Positions 38,531 to 47,744 of a DNA stretch of 64,000 bases are shown piece by piece; within the stretch, counting starts at the first letter, position 1; each line of letters begins with the position of its first letter. A model generated the notes under the pieces. The model was not told the origin of the DNA. It did not search any database and worked only from the letters and a program-made list of their open reading frames with translations. The position numbers were made by a program, and so were the translations under genes. Source of the stretch: Syntrophus sp. (in: bacteria) (GTDB lineage: Bacteria; Desulfobacterota; Syntrophorhabdia; Syntrophorhabdales; Syntrophorhabdaceae); assembly GCA_013824835.1 (NCBI GenBank), contig PNOM01000001.1, positions 1-64,000 of the forward strand. The letters run 5' to 3'.

Positions 38531-39606
38531 GCGTAATTCTTGATGCCTTAAAAAAAGCCCAGGAACAAAGGAAGAAGCCCTCTGTAAGCGGCCCTTTTCA
38601 GGGGGCAGTCAATGAGTCAAATTCACGAAGGCCCTTGTATATTGGACTTGTTGCCGGGTCCATTGCCATTGCTGCTCTGGTTGTATTATTACTGCCGAGG
38701 TTTTTTGGATCAGCAGTCAAAAAGACCGTTCCCCCCAGTCCTGGAGTTGCTGCAGTGGCGACGGTTCCCGTATCTTTACCCGCAAATCCTAAACCGCCGC
38801 AGGCGGCCGCGAAGGTGGATACCACAAAAGAAAAAGATGGCGGCATGAAGGCAAAAAAGGATGACAGGGAGTCCTTGGCCGTTGTCAGGAGACCGGCTGA
38901 CAGTGCGGTAAAGACTGTAGATACAAAGGCAGTAAAGATGCCGAGAGAGCGGCGGGCTGATCGGCTGCCCGCTGATGAAAAGCGCGATAACTCCCGGTTT
39001 GTGATGGAGAAGATTGATGAAACGAGAATTACTGACCTGTACAACAGCGCGGTACGGGCAGGAGTACAGGGCAATCTCAAGGAGGCTAAAAGGCTCTATC
39101 ATGCCTTGCTTCAGGAACAGCCCCGTTACAATGAGGCGCTCAATAATCTCGGGGTTATAGCCCTGCGTGAAGGGAAAACAAAGGAAGCCTTGTTCTATTT
39201 CCAGAAATGTCTTGAGAACAAAAAGGACTACGCGAAAGCCTACAATAATATCGGACTTGTCATGGTCCAGGAGGGGCAAAAAAAGATTGCCGAAGAGAAC
39301 TTCCGAAAGGCTATCGAGCTTGAAGGCGAGACAGTAGAGCCATATATTAATCTGTCGGGGCTTCTAAGGGGCCAGCAAAGGCAGGAGGAGGCATTAAAAC
39401 TTCTCCGTGTGATCATTGACAGGAAGGTCAAGAGCTCCGGTTTATTCCTTTCCTACGCCCTTTTACTTGATGAGTCCGGGAATTATTCAGAGGCAGTGCG
39501 ATACTACCGTTATTACCTTACCGAAGGCGGAGAAAAGGAGAGCAGGGCAAAGGTGATAGAGAGGGTGAAGGTTCTTGAAGAGTATCGACCTGCCGGAAAT
39601 CCTTGA
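38527..39606 (+). CDS. TPR membrane protein with GspB/MshN-like N-terminus
   Basis: A 359-residue protein. It begins SVILDALKKAQEQRKKPS, like GspB/MshN-type secretion partners, has a membrane helix (~36-58), a Lys/Ala/Pro-rich linker, and from residue ~170 at least four tetratricopeptide repeats (YNEALNNLGVIALREGKTKE; YAKAYNNIGLVMVQEGQKK). It lies in the pilus operon, overlapping the secretin gene by four bases, and may help place or stabilise the secretin. Confidence 0.82.
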   Translation: MSVILDALKKAQEQRKKPSVSGPFQGAVNESNSRRPLYIGLVAGSIAIAALVVLLLPRFFGSAVKKTVPPSPGVAAVATVPVSLPANPKPPQAAAKVDTTKEKDGGMKAKKDDRESLAVVRRPADSAVKTVDTKAVKMPRERRADRLPADEKRDNSRFVMEKIDETRITDLYNSAVRAGVQGNLKEAKRLYHALLQEQPRYNEALNNLGVIALREGKTKEALFYFQKCLENKKDYAKAYNNIGLVMVQEGQKKIAEENFRKAIELEGETVEPYINLSGLLRGQQRQEEALKLLRVIIDRKVKSSGLFLSYALLLDESGNYSEAVRYYRYYLTEGGEKESRAKVIERVKVLEEYRPAGNP

Positions 39607-41131
39607 AAAAGGTCTTTCTTTAGGCGTAAAAAGCATCTTTTTCTTTGCAGGTTTTCCGGTTCTCGGCAACAAAGACGGTGTTGTCAGAATCGGTAATGTA
39701 AAGTTAAAGGATCGGGATATTCGCGCCCTCATGGATTCTACAACTACACCATGGCAGCAGCAAAGATTTGAACAGTATAAAGAACTTGATTATACCACTG
39801 GCGTGAGTCACTACGGGCTTCTCCGGATGAATGCATTTGTTCAGAGGGGTTCCATAGGTCTTGTGGCAAGACCTGTCCCGGCGGATGTTCCTTCCTTCAC
39901 CATACTTGGTTTGCCGGAAGGGCTTAAAGCCCTGACCCGTCAACGCGATGGACTCGTTCTTGTGACCGGTCCCGCAGGATGCGGTAAATCAACTACAATG
40001 GCTGCTCTGGTGGATTTTATAAATCAGGACAGAAGCTGCCATATTGTGACTATTGAGGACCCTGTGGAGTATATCCACAGACCAAAGAAATCAATAGTAA
40101 GTCAGAGGGAGATCGGGAAAGATACGAAATCCTACGACGAGGCGTTGCGAAGGGTGATGCGCCAGGACTCTGATGTGATCTTTGTGGGAGAAGTGAGAGA
40201 CGGGACCTTGATGAAGATGGCTCTCGACCTTGCAGCAACGGGCCGTCTTGTATTTTCTACACTTCACACAGACAATGTGGTGCAGACCCTTGACAGAATA
40301 TTCGATTTTCTTTCAGGCGACGAGATGGGCCAGGTGAGAAGCCAGGTCGCACAGACGCTTCGCGGTATCGTATGCCAGAGACTTATACCAAGGGCGGATG
40401 GGAAGGGTTTTGCTTGTGCAAGTGAATTAATGCGGGTAAACTACGCGGTCAGGAACCTGATCAGGGAAGGCAAGATCCATCAGATACCGTCGGTGATAGG
40501 AACCGGCAATGAGGGTATGATCACTATGGATCAGGATCTGTTAAGACTCAACCGTATGGGGATCATCGGCATGCCTGACGCTATTACCCACTCTTCAAAG
40601 GATCGGAGTTTTATAGAAAAGATTGCCGACAGAAGTCATGGGGCCGAGGGTATGGCAAAAGGCAAGAATATTCTTCCCATGGGGAAAGAAGCAATCATCT
40701 ACCAGTCCGAATTCGGGGGAGGGCGCCTGGGCTACTTTGATGGATCGGGAAACCTGCTTGATACGCCCATGGGGCTTCTTTTCAGGGCCGCAGGGGCGAA
40801 AAGAAAGGATTTCCATTACATTGCCGATTACACGATCATGAATGGTGCGGGCAGCCCCTTCTCTCTCCAGTCGCTCTTCCACCTTTCTTACAGGATTCTT
40901 GAATGTGGCTCCACGGGAATGGCACATCCCTTTAAGGTGAGGATTGTTACTCAGGAGAAGGAAGAGATAGAGATACCCAGGGGATCGATAGACCTGATAC
41001 ATGACGGCAACTGGCAGACCATTACTATTCCCTTGCAAAAAGTCTATCGGGAGAAAAAAGTGAAGTACTTTATGCTGCTCTTTGATAGTGATATCCGGGA
41101 AATTGTATTTAACGACATCAGTTTTTTGTGA
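39575..41131 (+). CDS. PilT-like ATPase with extra C-terminal domain
   Basis: A 518-residue protein. Residues ~1-350 are a PilT-type retraction ATPase: Walker A GPAGCGKSTT, Asp box TIEDPVEY, Walker B VIFVGEVRD and the His box STLHTDN. A region of ~160 residues follows that ordinary PilT (about 345-370) lacks; it is rich in beta-strand-like sequence (YQSEFGGGRLGYFDG ... GNWQTITIPLQKV ... VKYFMLLFDSDIREIVFND) and resembles a lectin/CBM-type beta-sandwich. The TTG start at 39575 overlaps the TPR gene by 32 bases, with GAAGG just upstream. A second, ordinary pilT follows directly. Confidence 0.8.
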   Translation: MKSIDLPEILEKGLSLGVKSIFFFAGFPVLGNKDGVVRIGNVKLKDRDIRALMDSTTTPWQQQRFEQYKELDYTTGVSHYGLLRMNAFVQRGSIGLVARPVPADVPSFTILGLPEGLKALTRQRDGLVLVTGPAGCGKSTTMAALVDFINQDRSCHIVTIEDPVEYIHRPKKSIVSQREIGKDTKSYDEALRRVMRQDSDVIFVGEVRDGTLMKMALDLAATGRLVFSTLHTDNVVQTLDRIFDFLSGDEMGQVRSQVAQTLRGIVCQRLIPRADGKGFACASELMRVNYAVRNLIREGKIHQIPSVIGTGNEGMITMDQDLLRLNRMGIIGMPDAITHSSKDRSFIEKIADRSHGAEGMAKGKNILPMGKEAIIYQSEFGGGRLGYFDGSGNLLDTPMGLLFRAAGAKRKDFHYIADYTIMNGAGSPFSLQSLFHLSYRILECGSTGMAHPFKVRIVTQEKEEIEIPRGSIDLIHDGNWQTITIPLQKVYREKKVKYFMLLFDSDIREIVFNDISFL

Positions 41132-41138
41132 GGCAATA

Positions 41139-42170
41139 ATGGACTTAAAAGAGATGTTTGATGTCATGGTAATGAATGAGGCTTCCGACCTCCACCTGAT
41201 TGTGGGGATGCCTGCTACCATGAGGGTAAATGGTGATCTTGTTCCTATAAACAGCAAAATTCTCTCTGATAGAGGAATGATAAGGTTTCTCGACGAAGTC
41301 CTGTCAGATGACACACGGAAGCAGCGGTTTCTCGAAGAAAAAGAGATCGATTTTGCATACGAACTTAGAGGAGGGGACCGTTTCAGGATAAATGCCTATT
41401 ATCAGAAAGGTTCCATTGCCTTTTCTGCAAGGAGGATACAGCAGAACGTTCCAAAGCTCGAGGATTTGAACGTCCCCATGGTGCTTAAGGATTTGATCCG
41501 GCGGCCCAATGGGCTTGTCATTGTAACGGGACCCACGGGCTGCGGGAAGTCTACTACCCTGGCGGCTATGATTGATCTCATCAACGAAGAACAATCCCTT
41601 CATGTTGTAACAGTAGAAGACCCTATAGAGTATGTCTATGCCCCGAAGAAGTGCATAATTTCTCAGAGGGAAGTAGGCGATGACACCCCGTCCTTTGCAA
41701 GCGCCATGAGGCATGTCTTAAGGCAGGACCCGGATGTGATCCTTATCGGCGAGATGCGGGATCTGGAGACAATGAGGGCTGCCATTACCGCAGCAGAAAC
41801 AGGTCATCTCGTGTTTTCAACCTTACATACCACAAGTGCTTCACAGACCGTGGACAGGATCGTCGATGTTTTTCCGTCAAATCAGCAGGCTCAGATCCGT
41901 TCCCAGCTTTCTATAACCCTCCAGGCAGTAGTGACCCAGAGGCTTCTGAAAAGGACAGACATGAAAGGAAGGATTCCTGCCACGGAGGTTCTTATTGCTA
42001 CGCCGGCGGTGCGGAATCTAATAAGAGAAGGAAAAACATATCAGCTTTATTCTACGATCGAGATGGGAAAGGAATATGGTATGCATACTATGGAACAGAA
42101 TATCAATGAACTGTTGAGTAAAAAGATGATAAAATGGGATGATGCACAGACCGCACAAGGTAAGGGATAA
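41139..42170 (+). CDS. pilT: twitching motility ATPase PilT
   Basis: A 343-residue hexameric ATPase that retracts pili. Motifs: NEASDLHLIVGMP (N-domain), Walker A GPTGCGKSTT, Asp box TVEDPIEYV, Walker B VILIGEMRD, His box STLHTTSASQTVDRI and the retraction-type AIRNLIRE-like AVRNLIREGK. The ATG at 41139 follows GTGAGG; it gives the usual PilT N-terminus. Confidence 0.93.
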   Translation: MDLKEMFDVMVMNEASDLHLIVGMPATMRVNGDLVPINSKILSDRGMIRFLDEVLSDDTRKQRFLEEKEIDFAYELRGGDRFRINAYYQKGSIAFSARRIQQNVPKLEDLNVPMVLKDLIRRPNGLVIVTGPTGCGKSTTLAAMIDLINEEQSLHVVTVEDPIEYVYAPKKCIISQREVGDDTPSFASAMRHVLRQDPDVILIGEMRDLETMRAAITAAETGHLVFSTLHTTSASQTVDRIVDVFPSNQQAQIRSQLSITLQAVVTQRLLKRTDMKGRIPATEVLIATPAVRNLIREGKTYQLYSTIEMGKEYGMHTMEQNINELLSKKMIKWDDAQTAQGKG

Positions 42171-42191
42171 TTTAATACAGGAGGTTGACTT

Positions 42192-43889
42192 GTGACCCAA
42201 CTGGTGAGAAGGAGACTCGGAGAAATACTGGTAGAAGCGGGTCGGATAAGTCAGGAAGAGCTGAATAAGGCCCTTGCTGAGCAGAAGAAATATGGTGAAA
42301 AGCTCGGCAAGGTGATTGTAAAGATAGGCCTGCTCTCTGAAAAAGAGATCATGGATACCATAAGTAAACAGCTTGGTATTCACATCGTTACACTTGATGG
42401 AAGGGAGATACCTGCTGAGTTGATTGCCCTGATTCCCGAGGATATGGAAAAGAATTATATGGTGCTCCCCATTGAAAGACGCTTCAATGTGCTGAAGCTG
42501 GCCATGGTCGATCCCCTCGACTTGAATGCAATAGACGAAGTGACGCGACTGGTCCGCATGGAAGTGGAGCCTTACATTGTAACAGAGGGCGAGATGAAAC
42601 GCGCCCTCGAGAAGTATCTGGGCATGAAAACCCTTGTTGAAGAGACCCTTGAACGTATGAAGGAGACCAGGGACATTGCCCTGGTGAGCGAAGAGGATAA
42701 GGATCAGCAGGAAAATGTTACGGTGAGCATGACGGAGGAGGAACCCGTGGTTCGGTTTGTAAACAGCCTCCTTGCTCAGGCCCTCACAGACAATGTCAGT
42801 GATATCCATATAGAGCCATATGAGCGGCGCATGCGGGTCAGGATGAGGATAGACGGGAAACTGCGGGAGGTGCCCTCACCGGAGAAAAAGATGTTTCTTC
42901 CCATAATCTCCAGAATAAAGATCATTGGAGGGATGGACATTGCCAAGACGCGGATGCCCCAGGATGGCCGGTTTGATATGCGGGACGGGTCAAAGGTGGT
43001 GAGCGTCAGAGTCTCGACCTTTCCTACAATCTACGGCGAAAAAGCGGTCCTCAGACTCCTTGACAAGAGCGCGGCCCTCTCTGGTGTAGATAAGCTGGGC
43101 CTATTAACTGAGGATGAGGAGAAGGTGAGAGACGTTTTGAAGCGGCCCTACGGGTTTATTCTTTCAACGGGTCCTACAGGAAGCGGTAAGTCCACCACTC
43201 TCTATGCCTTCCTGAACTATCTGAATTCGGTGGAAAAGAATATCATCACAGTCGAGGACCCTGTAGAGTATACCCTTGAGGGTATTGCCCAGGCCCAGGT
43301 GAATGCACGAGCCGGACTGACCTTTGAGTCCGGGCTCCGGTCCATCCTGAGGCAGGACCCGGATATCATAATGGTGGGGGAGATCAGGGATAAGGAGACT
43401 GCCACCATTGCTATCCACTCGGCATTAACAGGGCATCTCGTGCTCTCTACCCTCCATACAAATGATGCGCCCAGCGCAGTTACACGGCTTGTGGAAATGG
43501 GTATTGAGACCTTCCTTGTATCCTCATCGGTCTCCTGTGTAATCGGGCAAAGACTGCTCAGAAGGATATGCAATGAGTGTAAAGAGCCTTACACGCCATC
43601 CCGATTGGTTTTGGAGAGCATGGGCATTAAAGACGATGTGGTGCTTTACAAGGGCCGGGGATGTCCCGCATGCCGCGGGAGCGGTTATAAGGGGAGGACC
43701 GGTATCTATGAAGTGCTTGTAATGGATGATGATATCAGGGAGCTTGTGTATGCAAAGGCTTCCTCTGATGCGGTCAGGAAAAGGGCAGTGGAAAAGGGCA
43801 TGACCCTCATGAAGGATGATGCGGTGAGAAAGGCCATCATGGGCATTACCACCATTGAAGAGGCAATAAACACGGCCCTGGTTGATTAA
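42192..43889 (+). CDS. pilus extension ATPase with MshEN c-di-GMP-binding domain
   Basis: A 565-residue PilB/MshE-type ATPase. The N-terminus holds two tandem motifs of the c-di-GMP-binding MshEN type: RLGEILVEAGRISQEEL and KLGKVIVKIGLLSEKEI. The motor has Walker A GPTGSGKSTT, Asp box TVEDPVEYT, Walker B IIMVGEIRDKET and His box STLHTNDAPSAVTRL; two CxxC pairs (CNEC and CPAC) form the zinc site. The GTG at 42192 follows AGGAGG. It should power pilus growth under c-di-GMP control. Confidence 0.92.
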   Translation: MTQLVRRRLGEILVEAGRISQEELNKALAEQKKYGEKLGKVIVKIGLLSEKEIMDTISKQLGIHIVTLDGREIPAELIALIPEDMEKNYMVLPIERRFNVLKLAMVDPLDLNAIDEVTRLVRMEVEPYIVTEGEMKRALEKYLGMKTLVEETLERMKETRDIALVSEEDKDQQENVTVSMTEEEPVVRFVNSLLAQALTDNVSDIHIEPYERRMRVRMRIDGKLREVPSPEKKMFLPIISRIKIIGGMDIAKTRMPQDGRFDMRDGSKVVSVRVSTFPTIYGEKAVLRLLDKSAALSGVDKLGLLTEDEEKVRDVLKRPYGFILSTGPTGSGKSTTLYAFLNYLNSVEKNIITVEDPVEYTLEGIAQAQVNARAGLTFESGLRSILRQDPDIIMVGEIRDKETATIAIHSALTGHLVLSTLHTNDAPSAVTRLVEMGIETFLVSSSVSCVIGQRLLRRICNECKEPYTPSRLVLESMGIKDDVVLYKGRGCPACRGSGYKGRTGIYEVLVMDDDIRELVYAKASSDAVRKRAVEKGMTLMKDDAVRKAIMGITTIEEAINTALVD

Positions 43890-43891
43890 GA

Positions 43892-45121
43892 ATGGCAAAA
43901 TTTGCTTATAAGGCACGGGATGAAAAAGGCGCCCTGATCACAGGGAATATTGATGCCGATAATAAACAGGCGGTATATGCGCAGATTGACTCTATGGGCC
44001 TCTATCCTGTTCATGTATCTGAGGTAACCCGTCAATCGGAATCTCTCAACGAACTTTTTGCCAGGTTTCAACGGATTAAAAACGATGACCTCATATTCTT
44101 TACCAGACAGCTCCAAACGATTATACGAGCGGGCATTCCCCTCATCTCGGGTCTCAAGGCCCTAGAGGAGCAGACTGCAAATACAAGACTGAAGACAGCT
44201 ATAAGGGCTATTTATCAGGATATTGACCGGGGCAAGACATTCTCTGATGCCCTTGAAAGGCATAGCGGCATATTCTCAGAGCTTTATGTGAGTATGGTGA
44301 GGGCAGCGGAGCTGGGTGGCGTGCTTGACGATGTCCTCGCGCGACTGTCTGAACTCCTCGAATTCCAGATGAAGACAAAGGAGATGATGAAGTCTGCAAT
44401 GAGATACCCGATTTTTGTTATCGTTGCTCTGGTGATAGCTTTCATGGTTCTTATGACTGCTGTGGTACCCAGGTTTATGTCGGTATTCAAGGAGGCCAAG
44501 ATGGAGCTTCCCCTGCCCACGCAAATCCTTGTGATATTGAACAATCTCATTCAGGAATATGGGGTCTATCTGTTTTTTGCTGTTGTAGCGGCCGTCATCG
44601 GGTTTATTGTCTGGGTCAGGAGCGAGCAGGGCGCATATCTCTTTGATAAATTCAAGCTGCATGTTCCCTTGATCGGTCCCATTGTATTAAAGATCTGCAT
44701 GAGCAGATTTGCAAATATGCTGGAAAATCTTATCAAGGCGGGTGTTCCCATTATACAGACCCTTGAGATTGTATCGAGGACAATAGGCAATGCATATATC
44801 GGCGCAAAGATCAAAGAGATCGAGGCCAAGATCGGAAAGGGCATGGGCATTGCAGGGCCCTTGAAAGAAGCGAATATTTTCCCGCCCCTTGTAATACATC
44901 TTGTCTCAACAGGCGAAGAGACCGGGTCACTTGAAGATATGCTGAAAGAGGTGTCAATCCATTATGACAGGGAGATTACGTACTCGGTAACCAGGCTTTC
45001 TGCGTGGATAGAACCTATCCTCACCATGGGTCTTGCAGTCATGGTTCTCTTCCTTGCCCTTGCCATATTTATGCCCTGGTGGAACATGATGAATGTAATG
45101 AAGGGAGGAGGAGGGCACTGA
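43892..45121 (+). CDS. pilC: inner-membrane pilus platform protein PilC
   Basis: A 409-residue GspF-family protein with two repeated cytoplasmic domains (FFTRQLQTIIRAGIPLISGL; MLENLIKAGVPIIQTLEIV) and three membrane segments near 170-190, 220-240 and 375-395. It couples the motor ATPases to pilin insertion. Two bases after the extension ATPase stop. Confidence 0.95.
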   Translation: MAKFAYKARDEKGALITGNIDADNKQAVYAQIDSMGLYPVHVSEVTRQSESLNELFARFQRIKNDDLIFFTRQLQTIIRAGIPLISGLKALEEQTANTRLKTAIRAIYQDIDRGKTFSDALERHSGIFSELYVSMVRAAELGGVLDDVLARLSELLEFQMKTKEMMKSAMRYPIFVIVALVIAFMVLMTAVVPRFMSVFKEAKMELPLPTQILVILNNLIQEYGVYLFFAVVAAVIGFIVWVRSEQGAYLFDKFKLHVPLIGPIVLKICMSRFANMLENLIKAGVPIIQTLEIVSRTIGNAYIGAKIKEIEAKIGKGMGIAGPLKEANIFPPLVIHLVSTGEETGSLEDMLKEVSIHYDREITYSVTRLSAWIEPILTMGLAVMVLFLALAIFMPWWNMMNVMKGGGGH

Positions 45122-46161
45122 GAAAGTTTTTTAAGAACCCGGCGAACCTTCGATATAACCTGAATACCATAATCCCCATTGTGGTCTTTCTCACCAGCAT
45201 CCTCTCTGCAATTGTTGCTGACCGTGCCCCGGAATCTCTCCAAACGCGCCTCCCGTGGGTACTGGGCATTGCCCTTTTCTCTGCCTTCTGTTCCTTCCTC
45301 GTTGTTGCAGCCATGACCCAACCCGTTAAGACCCTTATGGGGAAGGCCGAGAAGCTGATAAGATTGGAGGAGTCCCGGAAGGAAAAGGGACAGATGATTG
45401 AAGTCTACCAGCTTATTGAGCGGCTCATGGAGTATGCAGGAGAGAAAATACTGAAATCTGACAACCGGGATAAGGCAATCATGGCGGATGTAGGGAGGCT
45501 TGATTACATCATCCCCCTTGGATATATGTCTCTCATGGTTGCCCATGAGGTGAGAAATCCCCTGAGTACGATCACGGGAATGACAGAACTGCTTAAAGAA
45601 AAGGTGGTCGATGCTACGCAAATGGCCTACCTTGAGAGGATTCTTGAGGCAGCGAAGAAGATTGATAGTTTTACGAATGAACTTCTTGATTTTACTGATA
45701 ACGATTTCATTAAGGATATCTTTGATGTTAACAAAGTGATCGAGGAAGTGGTAGAGACATTGTCTCTGGAAATTCCAGGAGTGACATGTGAGCATGTAAA
45801 GCAAGAAGATGTGATATATATTGGTGACGGGCAAAAGATACAGCAGGCCCTGCACAATATCATGCGAAATGCCTTTCAGCTTGAAAGCAAAGCACCTGGC
45901 CTTGGTTTTGTGAAGGTTGAGGCCGAGTTGGGGGAGGCCCTCATTATAAAGGTATATAACAGGAATTCCCGGATAGATATCGAGGACAGGGAGAATATAT
46001 TCAAGCCCTTCTTTTCCAAAAAGAAAGGGGGGCGGGGTATCGGCCTCTTCATTGCAGCGAGAAATGTCAGTCTCCATGGGGGAGAGATAATGACAGAGAG
46101 CGACGAGTCAGGGACCACCTTTATTATCAAACTGCCAATGACACAGGGGCTTGAGAGCTAA
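45118..46161 (+). CDS. sensor histidine kinase of the pilus cluster
   Basis: A 347-residue kinase. Two membrane helices near residues 18-35 and 44-63, then an H-box MVAHEVRNPLSTI with the phospho-His near 143 and a HATPase domain (NIMRNAFQ; GRGIGLFIAARNVSLHGG). No ATG, GTG or TTG lies in a good position; the CTG at 45118 sits after GGAGGAGG and overlaps the pilC stop as CTGA, so I take it as a non-standard start. A GTG at 45082 lacks a ribosome binding site. Partner of the regulator downstream, as in PilS/PilR. Confidence 0.85.
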   Translation: MRKFFKNPANLRYNLNTIIPIVVFLTSILSAIVADRAPESLQTRLPWVLGIALFSAFCSFLVVAAMTQPVKTLMGKAEKLIRLEESRKEKGQMIEVYQLIERLMEYAGEKILKSDNRDKAIMADVGRLDYIIPLGYMSLMVAHEVRNPLSTITGMTELLKEKVVDATQMAYLERILEAAKKIDSFTNELLDFTDNDFIKDIFDVNKVIEEVVETLSLEIPGVTCEHVKQEDVIYIGDGQKIQQALHNIMRNAFQLESKAPGLGFVKVEAELGEALIIKVYNRNSRIDIEDRENIFKPFFSKKKGGRGIGLFIAARNVSLHGGEIMTESDESGTTFIIKLPMTQGLES

Positions 46162-46172
46162 CTTAATGAACC

Positions 46173-47522
46173 ATGAGTGAAAAGATTGTCATAATCGAAG
46201 ATGATGGAGGAGTCAGATTCTTCCTTGAGGAAGCGCTCAGGGGAGAAGGGTATCGCGTCTTTTCTTATGAAAGCTACGAGGCATTTCTCTCCAAACTGGA
46301 CCGTACTGTTGACCTCTTGATTATGGATATTAACCTGCCGGGCATGGACGGGCTAAGCGCTATTGATGATTTAAAGAAGAAGATTATTGCGCCGATACTC
46401 ATCATTACAGCCTATGGCACAAAGAAGAATGCCATGGAGGCTATAAGCAAAGGCGCGACTGATTTTTTTGTAAAACCTATTCCCCTTGATGAGCTCAAAA
46501 TCATGGTGCGGAGGGTACTTGGGAAGAAACGGCTGATTGAGGAGATTGATCTATTAAAGGAAGAACAGTTTACCTCCCATTCCTTTCATGGGGTGCTCGG
46601 GAAATCGGAGCAAATGAAAGAGATATTCAGGACTGTCGAGAAGATTGCAGAAAAGGACCTGACTGTATTAATCACAGGGGAAACCGGTGTCGGAAAGGAA
46701 GAGATAGCAAATCTGATTCATGTCCTTTCAAAACGAAAAGGGGATTTAGTAGTAGTCAACTGCGCCTCCATTCCTGATGCCCTTTTGGAGAGCGAACTCT
46801 TTGGGTATGAAAAAGGCGCATTTACAGGCGCGGTCCAACAGAAACTCGGTAAGATGGAGATTGCAGACAAAGGCACCGTGGTGCTTGATGAAATAGGTGA
46901 AATGACACCATCTCTCCAGGCAAAACTGCTACGGGTAGTGGAAAAAAAGGAGATTGAACGCCTCGGGTCTACAAAAAAACGTGTTGTTGATGTGAGAATT
47001 ATCTCAACGACGAACCGCATTCTGGAAGATGAGATAGCACGGGGACGATTTCGGGACGACCTTTACTATCGTCTATCCCAGATACGGATTCATGTACCGC
47101 CCCTCAGGGATCGAAGTGATGATGCGGATGTCTTGCTGGATGCTGTTCTGTCAGGTTTTGGAAAGGAGTCGGGCATTGTATTAAAGATCAGTGACGATGC
47201 CCGCCAAAGGCTCCGTGGCTACAAATGGCCCGGCAATGTACGGGAGCTTATAAATGTGCTAAAGAAGGCTGCTATCATGTGCGAAGGGGATGAGATAACC
47301 ATTGATGACCTGCCGCTCCACCTTCAGGGTGATTATGTTCTTGACACACAGGACTATTCAGACAGGACCCTTGAGGAGGCCATTGCTGCGCTTGAAAAGC
47401 GGATGATACTCGACGCCCTGAAAAAGACAGATGGTTCCCAGGTGAATGCTGCCAGACTACTTGGTATCTCGGAACGGAGCATGTGGTACAGGATCAAAAA
47501 GTACGGGATTGAGGCAAAATAA
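46173..47522 (+). CDS. NtrC-family sigma-54-dependent response regulator
   Basis: A 449-residue regulator: receiver with phosphoacceptor D52 (IMDINLPGMDG), AAA+ domain with Walker A GETGVGKE, the sigma-54 contact loop GAFTGA and Walker B VVLDEIGEM, and a C-terminal Fis-type helix-turn-helix (NAARLLGISERSMWYRIKKYG). All residues needed for ATP-driven open-complex formation are present. It probably activates the pilin promoter at 47648-47663 through dyads at 47526-47559. Confidence 0.94.
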   Translation: MSEKIVIIEDDGGVRFFLEEALRGEGYRVFSYESYEAFLSKLDRTVDLLIMDINLPGMDGLSAIDDLKKKIIAPILIITAYGTKKNAMEAISKGATDFFVKPIPLDELKIMVRRVLGKKRLIEEIDLLKEEQFTSHSFHGVLGKSEQMKEIFRTVEKIAEKDLTVLITGETGVGKEEIANLIHVLSKRKGDLVVVNCASIPDALLESELFGYEKGAFTGAVQQKLGKMEIADKGTVVLDEIGEMTPSLQAKLLRVVEKKEIERLGSTKKRVVDVRIISTTNRILEDEIARGRFRDDLYYRLSQIRIHVPPLRDRSDDADVLLDAVLSGFGKESGIVLKISDDARQRLRGYKWPGNVRELINVLKKAAIMCEGDEITIDDLPLHLQGDYVLDTQDYSDRTLEEAIAALEKRMILDALKKTDGSQVNAARLLGISERSMWYRIKKYGIEAK

Positions 47523-47525
47523 GAA

Positions 47526-47559
47526 CTACAATTATCGTAGAGTGCTACAATAATTGTAG
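47526..47559 (+). promoter_or_regulatory. two tandem dyads, candidate enhancer sites
   Basis: CTACAATTATCGTAG (47526-47540) and the perfectly symmetrical CTACAATAATTGTAG (47545-47559) lie 19 bases apart centre to centre, close to two helical turns. They sit about 90-120 bases upstream of a sigma-54 promoter and just after the gene for an NtrC-type activator, the place expected for its enhancer. The same bases could also fold as a terminator hairpin for the regulator gene. Confidence 0.6.
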
Positions 47560-47647
47560 CTGTATTCTTCTGGCATGGATGCACATAATAAAGATAAGTT
47601 GCTGTAGCTTAACGGGTTTATATTGAGGCCCGAAATGATCTATTTAA

Positions 47648-47663
47648 TGGCATATAAATTGCT
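47648..47663 (+). promoter_or_regulatory. sigma-54 promoter of pilin 1
   Basis: TGGCATATAAATTGCT: the -24 GG and -12 GC are separated by exactly ten bases, as sigma-54 requires, and the flanks match TGGCAC-N5-TTGCT except one base. It lies about 80 bases upstream of the first pilin start. Confidence 0.75.
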
Positions 47664-47744
47664 GATAAATAGGGATGAATGTTATGTGGACAAGTGCAGG
47701 AACAGGATGTTACAAAAATATATTTTAAGAAAAGGAGGAGTTGT

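Noticed and set aside
47526-47559. Simple terminator of the NtrC-type gene
   Set aside because: No T-run follows, and two separate symmetrical 15-base dyads at helical spacing upstream of a sigma-54 site fit enhancer sites better; both roles remain possible.
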